From: DASUCS01 sp041166385
Lineage (GTDB): Bacteria > Actinomycetota > Acidimicrobiia > Acidimicrobiales > JACDCH01
Direction of reading: 5' to 3'
Length of the DNA: 64,000 bases
Assembly (NCBI GenBank): GCA_041166385.1
Contig: JBEEFW010000021.1
Span: 37,831-101,830, forward strand
Below the pieces are notes generated by a model. It was not told where the DNA came from and did no database searches. It saw nothing but the letters and a program-made list of their open reading frames with translations. Position numbers and translations under genes: made by a program. Within the stretch, counting starts at the first letter, position 1. Every line of letters starts with the position of its first letter. Below, piece by piece: positions 8,043 to 16,178 of the stretch.

Positions 8043-8741
8043 CTAGGACGATGTCGGCGTGGCTGACGGCGGGCGGAACGTCACCCCGCAGATCGTCACC
8101 TCGTGCTCGAAGTCGGTGAGCTCGACGACGGCGATGCCTTCATCGCTGGAATCGTCTGCCGGCTCGAAGCGGATGCCGTGCTCGTCGAGCGACGCGTCGA
8201 GGATGCCGGCCCACGCCCGAGCCGCGGCGTCGACGTCGACGACCCGAACGACGAGCCCGGCGAGCCGCGGCGTCGGGTGAAGGCCGGCGGGCGCGCCCTC
8301 GATCCATCGGGGTCCGGCCCAGCGCCATGACGCCGGGATGGCGGGCGTGTCGAAGGAGACGATCGCCCCGCGCACGTCGGCCGGATGCAGGTGGGTCCCC
8401 GAGATGTCCGGCAGGTCGGCCTGCCACACGACGCGCAGGCCCATTGCCGCGGCGCGTCGCCGCGTCCGCTCCGTGTCCGCGACCTGGAAGATCGCCATGT
8501 ACCCGGCATCGCCGCCGCGCCGTTGGAGGTAGCGGCCGGCGGTGGTGCCGTCGACCGCGGGCGACACCACTTCGAGGAACGTGTCGCCGATCTCGTAGAC
8601 CGCGTTCGTCAGGCCGAACTCGGCGACGCCTGGGTCCACGAACGGATCGTGCAGGCCGAGCTCGTCCTCGATCCGCGCGCAGGCCGCCTCGAGATCGGCC
8701 GCCACCAGCGCGACCTGACGCAACCGCGGAAGCGCCATCAT
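8043..8741 (-). CDS. VOC (glyoxalase-like) family protein
   Basis: A 232-residue protein with two vicinal-oxygen-chelate-like halves. The first starts with LRQVALVAADLEAACARIEDELG and includes a late Glu (TFLEVVSP). The second carries LAGLVVRVVDVDAAARAW. This is the pattern of Glyoxalase_3-like predicted lyases/dioxygenases, but a full metal triad cannot be placed with certainty. The ATG at 8741 overlaps the tryptophanase stop by 4 bp (ATGA), so it is coupled to tnaA. A role on a product of the tryptophanase reaction or a related aromatic is a guess from context. Confidence 0.75.
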   Translation of the reverse strand: MMALPRLRQVALVAADLEAACARIEDELGLHDPFVDPGVAEFGLTNAVYEIGDTFLEVVSPAVDGTTAGRYLQRRGGDAGYMAIFQVADTERTRRRAAAMGLRVVWQADLPDISGTHLHPADVRGAIVSFDTPAIPASWRWAGPRWIEGAPAGLHPTPRLAGLVVRVVDVDAAARAWAGILDASLDEHGIRFEPADDSSDEGIAVVELTDFEHEVTICGVTFRPPSATPTSS

Positions 8742-10111
8742 GAGAGCGGCTCGAAGCGGGCGGTGAAGTGACGCAACGCCTTCGGTTGGTCGACGATGCG
8801 ATAGCCGGGAAGGTCCTTGGCTCGCGCCGCCACGTCGATGCACACCTCGATCACGTAGTCGATGTGGCTCTGCGTGTACGTGCGACGCGGGATGGCGAGC
8901 CGCACGAGATCGAGGTTCGCGGGGTGCTCGGTGCCATCGGGATGCAGGCCGAACATCACCGTCCCGATCTCGCACGCTCGAATGCCGCCGGCCTCGTACA
9001 ACGCAACGGCGAGTGCTTGGCCGGGATAGTGCAGCGGCGGGATGTGCGGGAGCAGGGACCGAGCGTCGATGTACACCGCATGTCCGCCGATGGGCCGCAC
9101 CACCGGTACACCCGCGGCGACGAGCGCGTCGCCGAGGTAGCCCGTCGAGCGGATGCGATACCGCAGGTAGTCGTGGTCGACCACCTCGCGCAGACCCTGC
9201 GCGATCGCTTCGAGATCGCGGCCCGCGAGCCCGCCGTACGTCGGGAAGCCTTCAGTGAGGATGAGCAGGTTGCGGCAGCGCTCGGCGATGTCGTCGTCGT
9301 CCAGTGCGAGCCAGCCACCGATGTTCGCCAAGCCATCCTTCTTGGCACTCATCGTCATGCCGTCGGCCAGCGCCGCCATCTCTTGCACGATCTCGCGGAC
9401 GCTGCGGTCGGCGTGGCCGGGCTCGCGCTCCTTGATGAACCACGCGTTCTCGGCGAACCGGCAGGCGTCGAGGAACAGCGGGATGTGGAACCGATCGCAC
9501 AACGCACGCACGCCCCGCAGGTTTTCGAGCGAGACGGGCTGGCCGCCGCCGGAGTTGTTCGTGACCGTGACGAACACCACCGGGATGTCGGTGCTCCGAG
9601 CTGACAGCAACGCCTCGAGCGCGGACAGGTCCATGTTGCCCTTGAAGGGATGCAGCGCCGCAGGGTCGAGGCCCTCGGCGATCACCAGGTCGACGGCTTC
9701 GGCGCCCGTGGCTTCGACGTTCGCCCGCGTCGTGTCGAAGTGCGTGTTGTTCGGAACGATCTTCCCTGGCCCGCCGATCACGCCGAACAGGATCTTCTCG
9801 GCCGCACGACCCTGGTGTGTCGGGATCACGTGCCGGAACGGAAACAGCTCCTGCACGCTGGCGAGGAAGCGGAACCACGACGGCGACCCGGCGTAGCTCT
9901 CGTCGCCGCGCTGGATGCCGGCCCACTGGTCGCGCGACATCGCTCCGGTGCCCGAGTCGGTGAGGAGATCGATCAGCACATCGTCCGAGTGGATGCTGAA
10001 GAGGTTGAAGCCGGCCTCGCGCAACGCGCGCTGCCGGTCCTCGATCGTCGTGAGCTTCAGCGGCTCCACGGAGTGGATCCGGAACGGCTCGATGATCGTG
10101 CGAAAGGCCAT
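8738..10111 (-). CDS. tnaA: Tryptophanase
   Basis: A 457-residue PLP beta-eliminating lyase splitting L-tryptophan to indole, pyruvate and ammonia. It aligns along its length with tryptophanase and tyrosine phenol-lyase: LLTDSGTGAMS, PTHQGRAAE, GGGQPVSLEN, CRFAENAWFIKE and SAKKDGLANIGG (Schiff-base lysine). Three positions that separate the two enzymes read as tryptophanase: Asp in HFDTTR (Thr in TPL), Ile in CEIGTV (Arg in TPL) and His in LRHFTARF (Phe in TPL). The start ATG 10111 lies 2 bp after the stop of the cupin gene. Overlap with the VOC gene downstream suggests a cupin-tnaA-VOC operon. Confidence 0.9.
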   Translation of the reverse strand: MAFRTIIEPFRIHSVEPLKLTTIEDRQRALREAGFNLFSIHSDDVLIDLLTDSGTGAMSRDQWAGIQRGDESYAGSPSWFRFLASVQELFPFRHVIPTHQGRAAEKILFGVIGGPGKIVPNNTHFDTTRANVEATGAEAVDLVIAEGLDPAALHPFKGNMDLSALEALLSARSTDIPVVFVTVTNNSGGGQPVSLENLRGVRALCDRFHIPLFLDACRFAENAWFIKEREPGHADRSVREIVQEMAALADGMTMSAKKDGLANIGGWLALDDDDIAERCRNLLILTEGFPTYGGLAGRDLEAIAQGLREVVDHDYLRYRIRSTGYLGDALVAAGVPVVRPIGGHAVYIDARSLLPHIPPLHYPGQALAVALYEAGGIRACEIGTVMFGLHPDGTEHPANLDLVRLAIPRRTYTQSHIDYVIEVCIDVAARAKDLPGYRIVDQPKALRHFTARFEPLS

Positions 10112-10113
10112 CG

Positions 10114-10665
10114 CTAGCCGGGCGCGGCGGAGTTCGAGTCTTCGAACTGCTTGAGCACGCGCGCCATGTCGTACGGCTCCTCGGTCAACGTCGCCGGGTT
10201 CCACTGGCTGCGGGGTTGTTGCACGAAGTCGCCGCCGTACACGTGGAGCGCGCCGGTGTAGGAACGCAGGGGGTTCGTCACGGAGTGGATCGCGTCGTCG
10301 CCGAGCATGAGCACGTCGCGTTCACGTAGCTCCTTGCCGCCCGACTCCGCCACTGTTCCGCCGTCACGCCGGAAGAAGGCGTTGTCCTCCTGCCCGGCGT
10401 AGATCCCGATGGCCGCCCACATCCGGTGATCGTGAGGCTGGAGGCGCATGCCTGGGCCCCACACGACGTTGAGGACCGTGAGCTCGTCGGTGTTGTGGAC
10501 CAGCGTGATGCCGGCGTGGTGGTGGTCGAGCGCATCAGCCACACTCGCGGCGTCCGCCACCGCTCTCGTCAGCACCTCCCGGATCGCTCGACGGGGCTCC
10601 GACTCAGTCAGCGCCTGCTGGCACTCGGTGACGAACTCTTCGACGACGAACACGGCGCCCATCAT
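10114..10665 (-). CDS. Cupin, cysteine-dioxygenase-like metal protein
   Basis: A 183-residue single-domain double-stranded beta-helix protein. The metal site is visible as QPHDHRMWAAIGIYAGQEDN (two histidines plus a downstream acidic residue) and a later DAIHSVTN with the third histidine. This matches the predicted metal-dependent COG5553 group related to cysteine dioxygenase, which oxidises small thiols. Substrate is unknown. It sits 2 bp upstream of tnaA. Because tryptophanase also eliminates from S-substituted cysteines, a sulfur-linked role is possible (inference). The start is ATG 10665, with a second ATG immediately after. Confidence 0.75.
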   Translation of the reverse strand: MMGAVFVVEEFVTECQQALTESEPRRAIREVLTRAVADAASVADALDHHHAGITLVHNTDELTVLNVVWGPGMRLQPHDHRMWAAIGIYAGQEDNAFFRRDGGTVAESGGKELRERDVLMLGDDAIHSVTNPLRSYTGALHVYGGDFVQQPRSQWNPATLTEEPYDMARVLKQFEDSNSAAPG

Positions 10666-10710
10666 CGCGTCGAATGCCGGGCGCTCGCCTCCAGCCGACC
10701 GGACCAGTGG

Positions 10711-11295
10711 TCATCGGTGCTCCGCTACATGGCGCTCGAGGGCCGTGAGGTACCCCGCAATCGCGCGGCGTTGGAACTGGGTCACGACAGGAGCAGCGAG
10801 GCGCATCAGCAGGTTGCCCGGGCCCGCTTGCACGGTGATGGTCGCTCTCACCTCGCCATCTGGCCTGAGCTCGATGACGAAGCCCTCCTCGCCGCGCTCG
10901 GGATGGCCCGGCAGCGTGCCGTAGGCGAACCCGAAACGGTCACGCTCGTCCAGGATCTGCACGACGCGATCCGGTGCGATCATCGTGAAGGGCCCGATCG
11001 GCAGTACGACCAGCACGGTGGCGCCCTGCTCGAGCGCGGCGTCAGACGGGTGGATCTGCGCACCGATGCCACGTTGTGGCGCCCAGACGCGTAGCCCGGC
11101 AACAGCATGGGCGAAGTCCGCGTCGCCGTCGCCGACGCGTCGGTGCGCCGCCCAACCCACGCCGCGCAATGTGATGCCGACATCGTCGTAGTTCACGGCC
11201 GCCTCGCGAGCAGCCAACAACGTGCGGTCGAGTTCGTCGCGCGAAGGACGGCCGATCGAGACACCGAACGTCGTCAGGCGCAGCCATCCGCTCAC
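10711..11295 (-). CDS. DUF1990 family protein
   Basis: A 194-residue protein of unknown function. Family hallmarks are NYDDVGITLRG near the N-terminus, a central FTMIAPDRVVQILDE and GFAYGTLPGHPERGEEGF. I start it at GTG 11295. Longer open reading upstream would run through the AT-richer promoter zone and into the divergent MerR gene. It lies 45 bp upstream of the cupin-tnaA-VOC group on the same strand and may be their first gene. The shared divergent region carries an imperfect dyad that could be the MerR operator. Confidence 0.8.
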   Translation of the reverse strand: MSGWLRLTTFGVSIGRPSRDELDRTLLAAREAAVNYDDVGITLRGVGWAAHRRVGDGDADFAHAVAGLRVWAPQRGIGAQIHPSDAALEQGATVLVVLPIGPFTMIAPDRVVQILDERDRFGFAYGTLPGHPERGEEGFVIELRPDGEVRATITVQAGPGNLLMRLAAPVVTQFQRRAIAGYLTALERHVAEHR

Positions 11296-11305
11296 GATTG
11301 ATACG

Positions 11306-11327
11306 CTAACATTTGGTCTCATATTAG
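11306..11327. promoter_or_regulatory. Imperfect dyad in DUF1990/MerR divergent promoter region
   Basis: The 22-base element has half sites CTAA.AT and AT.TTAG arranged as an inverted repeat. It is clearly more AT-rich than its surroundings. A possible -35 hexamer (TTGATA) starts just upstream on the plus strand and a TATTAG lies at the right edge. MerR proteins bind dyads inside promoters of this kind, so this is the natural candidate operator for the adjacent regulator. Confidence 0.4.
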
Positions 11328-11377
11328 TCACTATGACATTCGCTACGGTGTCGCCGATGGACGAGGGCTCCACGGGT

Positions 11378-12097
11378 ATGCGCCTGGACGATCTCGCCCA
11401 GCGCTCCGGTGTGGCGTCCACGACCATTCGCCTCTACCAGACCCGCGGCTTGCTCCCGGGCCCAGCGCTCGTCGGGCGCACGGGCTACTACGACGACGGT
11501 CACCTCGTCCGGTTGCGCCTCATCAGTCGGCTGCAGGAGGACGGCTTCTCGCTGTCAGGGATCGCGCGGCTGCTCGAGAGCTGGGAGCAAGGGCTCGACC
11601 TGGCGGACGTCGTCGGCGTCGAGGAGCAACTCGACGCGTTGCTCAGGCGCCGCCACGAAGTCGTGTTGACACCCGCCGAACTGGCCGCCCGCTTGCCGGC
11701 CGACGCAGTGAGCCCTGACATGCTGCAGCGCGCGAGCGCGCTCGGCGTGATTGCGCCGACCGACGACGGCCGCTTTCGGATTCCCGATCAGCGCTTCCTC
11801 GACATTGGCTCAGCGCTCGCCGACCTCGGCATTCCTTCCGATGTGATCCTCGACGAGTGGGACGCGCTCGTGGCCACGACCGATGGCATCGCCGATCGCT
11901 TCATCGGGCTCTTCGAGCAGTACCTGTTGCCGTCGGACTGGCGTCGCGAACTCGACGCCGATCGCGCCCGCGAGCTGGCCCGCACGTTGGCACGGCTGCA
12001 TCAACTCGCGGCACAGGTGCTCACAACGGCACTCGACTCCTCGATCTCGAAGCTCGGTAGCCAGCGCATCGGCGAGTTGTTTCCCGAGCACGACTGA
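11378..12097 (+). CDS. MerR family transcriptional regulator
   Basis: A 239-residue regulator. The N-terminal winged helix is plain: MRLDDLAQRSGVASTTIR, then the YQTRGLLP and YYDDGHLVRLRLISRLQ segments of MerR proteins. The C-terminal 150 residues are helical (LFEQYLLPSDWR) with no metal-binding cysteine cluster, so it senses something other than heavy metals or acts without a ligand. Earlier ATGs at 11333 and 11357 are possible. I chose 11378 because a GAGGG lies upstream and homologues begin there. Divergent to the DUF1990 gene, and its stop overlaps the next ATG (TGATG). Confidence 0.88.
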   Translation: MRLDDLAQRSGVASTTIRLYQTRGLLPGPALVGRTGYYDDGHLVRLRLISRLQEDGFSLSGIARLLESWEQGLDLADVVGVEEQLDALLRRRHEVVLTPAELAARLPADAVSPDMLQRASALGVIAPTDDGRFRIPDQRFLDIGSALADLGIPSDVILDEWDALVATTDGIADRFIGLFEQYLLPSDWRRELDADRARELARTLARLHQLAAQVLTTALDSSISKLGSQRIGELFPEHD

Positions 12098-12669
12098 TGC
12101 CGCAGCGCAACAGGGTCACGCCGTACGGGGACATCGTCGCGTCGCCGCTGAAGTGCGCGTGGATGGGCAACCGGGGCTGCCTTCACGAAGGCCACGACAT
12201 CATGCGGCCGTGGAACGGGAAGCGTTGGATCACCTGCGCGCTCGAGTACAAGGGCTGGGTCGCGCCGAAGTGGGAGCCCGGGCGGTGGACGGCCCTGTTC
12301 TTCTACGACGAGGCCGTCGCGCTCGCCGCCGGACACCGACCGTGTGCGCTGTGCCGGCGGGCCGACTACGTGCGCTACGGCGCGGCGCTCGGGATGCGCG
12401 GCGCTGACGCCATCGACGCGCGGCTGCACGCCGATCGGCTCGACGGACGAGTCAAGCGGCTGCACAGGATGCCGTGGCGCGACCTCCCGGACGGTGCCTT
12501 CGTTGTCCAAGGCAACGCGCCCGCACTGGTGACGGCCGGCGGATTGCGACTCTGGTCCGCGGACCACGGCTACACCACGACGATCGAGCGCCCAGCCCGC
12601 GGTCACGCGGCGGTGATCACCCCGGCGACCAACGTCGCGGCGTTGCAGGCGGGTTACGTCGTCTCGTGA
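12097..12669 (+). CDS. Conserved hypothetical protein with NRVTPYGD and HRPCALCRR motifs
   Basis: A 190-residue protein of a conserved bacterial family without assigned function. It opens with RNRVTPYGDIVASP and MGNRGCLH, then WITCALEYKGW, and carries AAGHRPCALCRRADY. The His and paired Cys there may bind metal. No signal peptide or membrane segment is present. It is coupled on both sides: ATG 12097 overlaps the MerR stop by one base and its stop overlaps the amidase start by 4 bp. No function is proposed. Confidence 0.75.
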   Translation: MPQRNRVTPYGDIVASPLKCAWMGNRGCLHEGHDIMRPWNGKRWITCALEYKGWVAPKWEPGRWTALFFYDEAVALAAGHRPCALCRRADYVRYGAALGMRGADAIDARLHADRLDGRVKRLHRMPWRDLPDGAFVVQGNAPALVTAGGLRLWSADHGYTTTIERPARGHAAVITPATNVAALQAGYVVS

Positions 12670-13499
12670 AGCGCGTGCGGGGTTGCATCCTGGCGACGTT
12701 GGCACTGACCTCGTGCAGCGGCGGACACCGGGGGGCCGCGGCCGCACCGACGGTCCCGACGTCGACGACAACCACCACGACGACCACGAGCACGACGACA
12801 ACGACGTCCCCGGTCACGAGCACCACGCCCACGCCATCAGTCGCCGGCAAGGTCGTGGTGCTCGATCCCGGACACAACGAGAACAACTCGCGTCACGCAT
12901 CGGACATCAATGAGTCGGTCGACATCGGGAACGGCAGCAAAGCCTGCGACACCACCGGCACCGCGACAGACGGTGGCTACAGCGAGGCGTCGTTCACCAC
13001 CGACGTGGCCAGCCGAGTTGCGGCCATCCTGCGCGACGCGGGCGTGACCGTTGTCCTCACCCGCGACGCGTCGACGCCGTGGGGTCCGTGCATCACGGAA
13101 CGAGCGGCGATCGGGAACCAGGCTCACGCCGACGCGGCGATCTCGATCCACGCCGACGGGGGCCCGACCGGCGGCCGCGGGTTCCACGTCATCGAGCCCC
13201 TCTTGGTCGCGGGACACAACGACGCGAGCATCGAGCCGAGTCAGCGGCTGGCGCTCGACGTGCGCGACGAGTACCGCGCCGCGACCGGCCTCCCTTATTC
13301 CTCGTACGCCGGGCACAACGGGATCGATGCCCGCGATGACCTCGGCGGTTTGAACCTGTCCACGGTTCCAAAGGTCTTCATCGAAACCGGCAACATGCGC
13401 AATGCCGCCGACGTCTCGCTGCTCGAAGCCCCCGACTTCCGTCAGCAGATCGCGGTCGGCATCGCCAACGGTGTCATGCGATTCGTGACCGGAGGGTAG
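12666..13499 (+). CDS. N-acetylmuramoyl-L-alanine amidase, lipoprotein
   Basis: A 277-residue Amidase_3 zinc hydrolase that cuts the lactyl-peptide bond of peptidoglycan outside the membrane. The N-terminus has a basic start and hydrophobic run ending in the lipobox LTSC, then a Thr/Pro/Ser-rich linker of about 40 residues (long Thr run). The catalytic domain shows VVLDPGHNENN (first zinc His), YSEASFTTDVA (zinc Glu), AISIHADGG (second His) and KVFIETGNMRN (catalytic Glu), resembling mycobacterial Rv3717-type amidases. It starts at GTG 12666 with a 4 bp overlap. The 3' end overlaps the convergent MDMPI gene by 26 bp. Confidence 0.9.
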   Translation: MKRVRGCILATLALTSCSGGHRGAAAAPTVPTSTTTTTTTTSTTTTTSPVTSTTPTPSVAGKVVVLDPGHNENNSRHASDINESVDIGNGSKACDTTGTATDGGYSEASFTTDVASRVAAILRDAGVTVVLTRDASTPWGPCITERAAIGNQAHADAAISIHADGGPTGGRGFHVIEPLLVAGHNDASIEPSQRLALDVRDEYRAATGLPYSSYAGHNGIDARDDLGGLNLSTVPKVFIETGNMRNAADVSLLEAPDFRQQIAVGIANGVMRFVTGG

Positions 13500-14100
13500 C
13501 GACGCCGTCGCCCTCGAGATCGTCGAGCGCGACGGCGCGTCCCGACATCGCCATGATCAACGCCTCGGCCGGACCCCGCACGAGTTGGCCGTCACCGTGC
13601 GACCAGTCGACGTCGGTCGCTTCAAAGCGCAGCCCGGCGATTCGCTTCTTGTTCACGTACCCCTTTGGGGCGCGGGCGAGGAAGTCGAGTACAGCGGTGG
13701 CGCGCTCCTTTGGCACGGGCACCGTTTGCCCCAGCGGCCTCCGAATGTCGGACGCGTGGACGACCAGATCGGTGAGCGGCGCTTGCGGTCCTAGGAACGG
13801 TGGCTTGAATCTGTGCTCGGCGTTGTCGCGCAGCGAGGCCGCGAGTTCCTTCGGTGTCAGCTTGGCGGCCCGCGCTTGCGACAGCTTTGTGTTGGCCTTG
13901 TCGAGGTTGAACCCGTTGGCGACGACCGCGGCCATCGCCTTCGGTCCGGGTGTGGTGAACGGCATCGACAGGTGGCCCGCCACATCCCGCACGGTCCATT
14001 GGCTGCACAGGCTCTGCGTCTGCCAAGCCTTCTCGTCGAGGGTGTCGAGATAGTCCGCGAGCTCCCGGCGTGCCGATGCGATCTCCTCGTACACGTCCAT
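13474..14100 (-). CDS. DinB/MDMPI-like (mycothiol-dependent maleylpyruvate isomerase family) protein
   Basis: A 208-residue helical-bundle protein. LCSQWTVRDVAGHLSMP carries the first metal histidine of the DinB/MDMPI fold, and VVHASDIRRPLG carries the second. Family members use mycothiol or act as metal-dependent thiol transferases. The actual reaction is unknown. It is the last gene of a minus-strand run after the LLM oxidoreductase (9 bp gap) and ends inside the convergent amidase gene. Confidence 0.82.
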   Translation of the reverse strand: MDVYEEIASARRELADYLDTLDEKAWQTQSLCSQWTVRDVAGHLSMPFTTPGPKAMAAVVANGFNLDKANTKLSQARAAKLTPKELAASLRDNAEHRFKPPFLGPQAPLTDLVVHASDIRRPLGQTVPVPKERATAVLDFLARAPKGYVNKKRIAGLRFEATDVDWSHGDGQLVRGPAEALIMAMSGRAVALDDLEGDGVATLRSRIA

Positions 14101-14109
14101 CGTTCGACC

Positions 14110-15138
14110 CTAGAGTGCAGCCGCTCGGCGGGCGACGTCGCCGAACCGTTCGAACGTACCGTCGTCCGTCTGCGCGCTCATGCCCGCGAGATACAGGACC
14201 GGCTGCACGTCGTGCACCGCGAGGGGCTTGCAGCGATCGGCGATGCGTTGCGGCAACTCGTCCCATGTGCCCTCGACCACGAAGTGGGCGAGCAGATCGT
14301 CGGAGATCACGGCGGTCATACTCGCCATGTCACCGGCCTTCTGTGCCGCCCGCAGCTTGTCGGTCGTCCCTTCGAAGCCGAGCTGATCGAAGATGAACGC
14401 GTAGTTGGGTGTCGAGCCGTAGAACCCGACCATCGAACGGCTGGCCTCGCGCCACTTGGACTGCTCCTCGTCGGTGTCGCCGACCGCGGTGAACAGCGGC
14501 ACGAACACTGCGAACGACGAGAGGTCGCGGCCCGGCGACGCGAGGTTCGGCAGCAACGTCTCGCGGTAGTACGTCGGCGTGTTCAGCGGATGTACGTGCA
14601 CGCCGTCGGCGTGTTCGCCCGTCATGCGCAACATCCACGGATTCACCGCGGCGACGTCGATCGGCGGATCCGGACAGCGCAGCTTGCCGGGCGACCACAT
14701 CGCCGGCAGCAACGAGAACTTGTAGTACTTCCCATCGAACGCGAGTGGCTCCTCGCCGCGGAACGCTCGATAGATCGCCCGCAATGCCAGCACGTACTCG
14801 CGCATCCGCGGTCCCGGCGGATCGAAGTCGGTCGAGTAGCGCCGCTCGACGTGGGCTCGCACCTGCGGTCCGATGCCGAGCCGGAATCGACCACCGGTGG
14901 CGTCGGCCAGCTCCCACGCGACCGAGGCCGTGACCATCGGGCTGCGAGGAAAGGCGACGGCCACGCCTGTCGCGATGTCGAGGTCCGCGCCCGACAGCGC
15001 CGCCGCGGTGGACGCCAAGTAGGCGGTACGCCCGCTCTCGGTGATGACGAGACCCGCGAATCCGGCGTCCGCGCTGCGTCGGGAGAACTCCTGGAACTCC
15101 GGTAGCCGCGTCCCGCCGGTCATCACGTGAACCTTCAT
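14110..15138 (-). CDS. LLM-class F420-dependent oxidoreductase
   Basis: A 342-residue luciferase-like TIM-barrel protein. FAGLVITESGRTAYLA, ATGVAVAFPRSPMV, ELADATGGRFRLGIGPQV and the insertion DGKYYKF mark the F420-dependent branch common in actinobacteria (similar to TIGR03617). It probably oxidises or reduces a small substrate with coenzyme F420, substrate unknown. ATG 15138 overlaps the stop of the upstream phosphotransferase by 4 bp, so the two are coupled. Confidence 0.88.
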   Translation of the reverse strand: MKVHVMTGGTRLPEFQEFSRRSADAGFAGLVITESGRTAYLASTAAALSGADLDIATGVAVAFPRSPMVTASVAWELADATGGRFRLGIGPQVRAHVERRYSTDFDPPGPRMREYVLALRAIYRAFRGEEPLAFDGKYYKFSLLPAMWSPGKLRCPDPPIDVAAVNPWMLRMTGEHADGVHVHPLNTPTYYRETLLPNLASPGRDLSSFAVFVPLFTAVGDTDEEQSKWREASRSMVGFYGSTPNYAFIFDQLGFEGTTDKLRAAQKAGDMASMTAVISDDLLAHFVVEGTWDELPQRIADRCKPLAVHDVQPVLYLAGMSAQTDDGTFERFGDVARRAAAL

Positions 15139-16169
15139 CCGAGCAACTCTTGCAGCAGCCCGATCGAGTCGCAGTCCTCGACCGCCCGGGTGGCGCGCTC
15201 CATCGCCGCGATGGCCTTCTCCGACGGCTGCCATCGGCTGCCCACCGCCGCCGTCGACGTGAACGACACCCACGAGAAGACGGTGAACAAGCGGTACTGC
15301 TGGGCCGCGTGCGCCGGGTCGAGCGTGATGCCGTGGCCGGCGAGCGTGTGGCGATAGTGCGACAACAACTCGCCTTCGATCTCGCGGCGCTGGTCGGTCG
15401 TGACGGAGTTCGTGAGGTGATACGCCACGTCGCGCATGCCCGGCGAGTGGCTGAACATGGCCCAGTCGTAGAAGCCCGTGCGTCCGCAGTCACTGAACAA
15501 GTTGCCGCGATGCGGATCGCCGTGGATCAGCGTGCGTTCGCCTTCGTCCCACAGGTCGAGGATCTCGGCGGTGCGAGTGGCGTACAGCTCGCCGATTGCG
15601 CGGAAGACGGGCGGCATCTCGTGCGCGAACTGATCGAGGGCGCGGTGGATGAAGTGCCCCGCGGCCGCGGCCGCCTCGGGACCCTTGCCTCCCCCTTCAC
15701 CGAATCCGGCGCGCTCCGGAACCCAGGCGAGATCGTCGTCGAAGCGGGGACTCTCCCAGTACGCCGCGTGCAGATGCGCGAGCTCCTCGATCGTCGAGCG
15801 CGGGTCGGAGTCGTAGGTGCAGCCCGATGCGTTCAGGTCCTCGAGCACCATCACATAGGCATGACCGTCGGTCGATGCGTACCAACAGCGCGGAAGCCGG
15901 ACGGGCACCTCGGCGCCGAGCTCGGCATAGAACCGAGCTTCCATCACGCCGATGCCGGTGAAGTCGAGGAACACGCGCTGCTTCGGATCGAACGGCGCCA
16001 GCTTGCAGAACAACGTGTCGGGCACGTCGTCGGTCGACTCGAGTCGCACCTTGGCTCGGCCGGTCGTGCCTGAGTGCGAGTCGATCACTTCGACTCCGGT
16101 CACGTCGGCCCCGAGCACGTCGCTGAACCACGCCGGCGTCAGGTCGTCGACCTCGATCGGGATCGTCAC
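15135..16169 (-). CDS. Phosphotransferase (APH/choline-kinase fold) family protein
   Basis: A 344-residue kinase-like protein. The catalytic loop LIHGDPHRGNLF contains the Brenner motif aspartate and metal asparagine. FYDWAMF supplies the second metal aspartate. YVMVLEDLNASG marks the hinge region. This is the ecdysteroid-kinase/APH-like group frequent in actinobacteria, which is rarely aminoglycoside-specific. The start is GTG 16169. It is coupled to the LLM oxidoreductase downstream and lies 9 bp from the GGDEF-EAL gene upstream. Confidence 0.88.
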   Translation of the reverse strand: MTIPIEVDDLTPAWFSDVLGADVTGVEVIDSHSGTTGRAKVRLESTDDVPDTLFCKLAPFDPKQRVFLDFTGIGVMEARFYAELGAEVPVRLPRCWYASTDGHAYVMVLEDLNASGCTYDSDPRSTIEELAHLHAAYWESPRFDDDLAWVPERAGFGEGGGKGPEAAAAAGHFIHRALDQFAHEMPPVFRAIGELYATRTAEILDLWDEGERTLIHGDPHRGNLFSDCGRTGFYDWAMFSHSPGMRDVAYHLTNSVTTDQRREIEGELLSHYRHTLAGHGITLDPAHAAQQYRLFTVFSWVSFTSTAAVGSRWQPSEKAIAAMERATRAVEDCDSIGLLQELLG

Positions 16170-16178
16170 TCCCGCACC

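Noticed and set aside
8738..10111. Tyrosine phenol-lyase as the identity of the PLP lyase
   Set aside because: The three discriminating positions (Asp, Ile, His) are tryptophanase-type.
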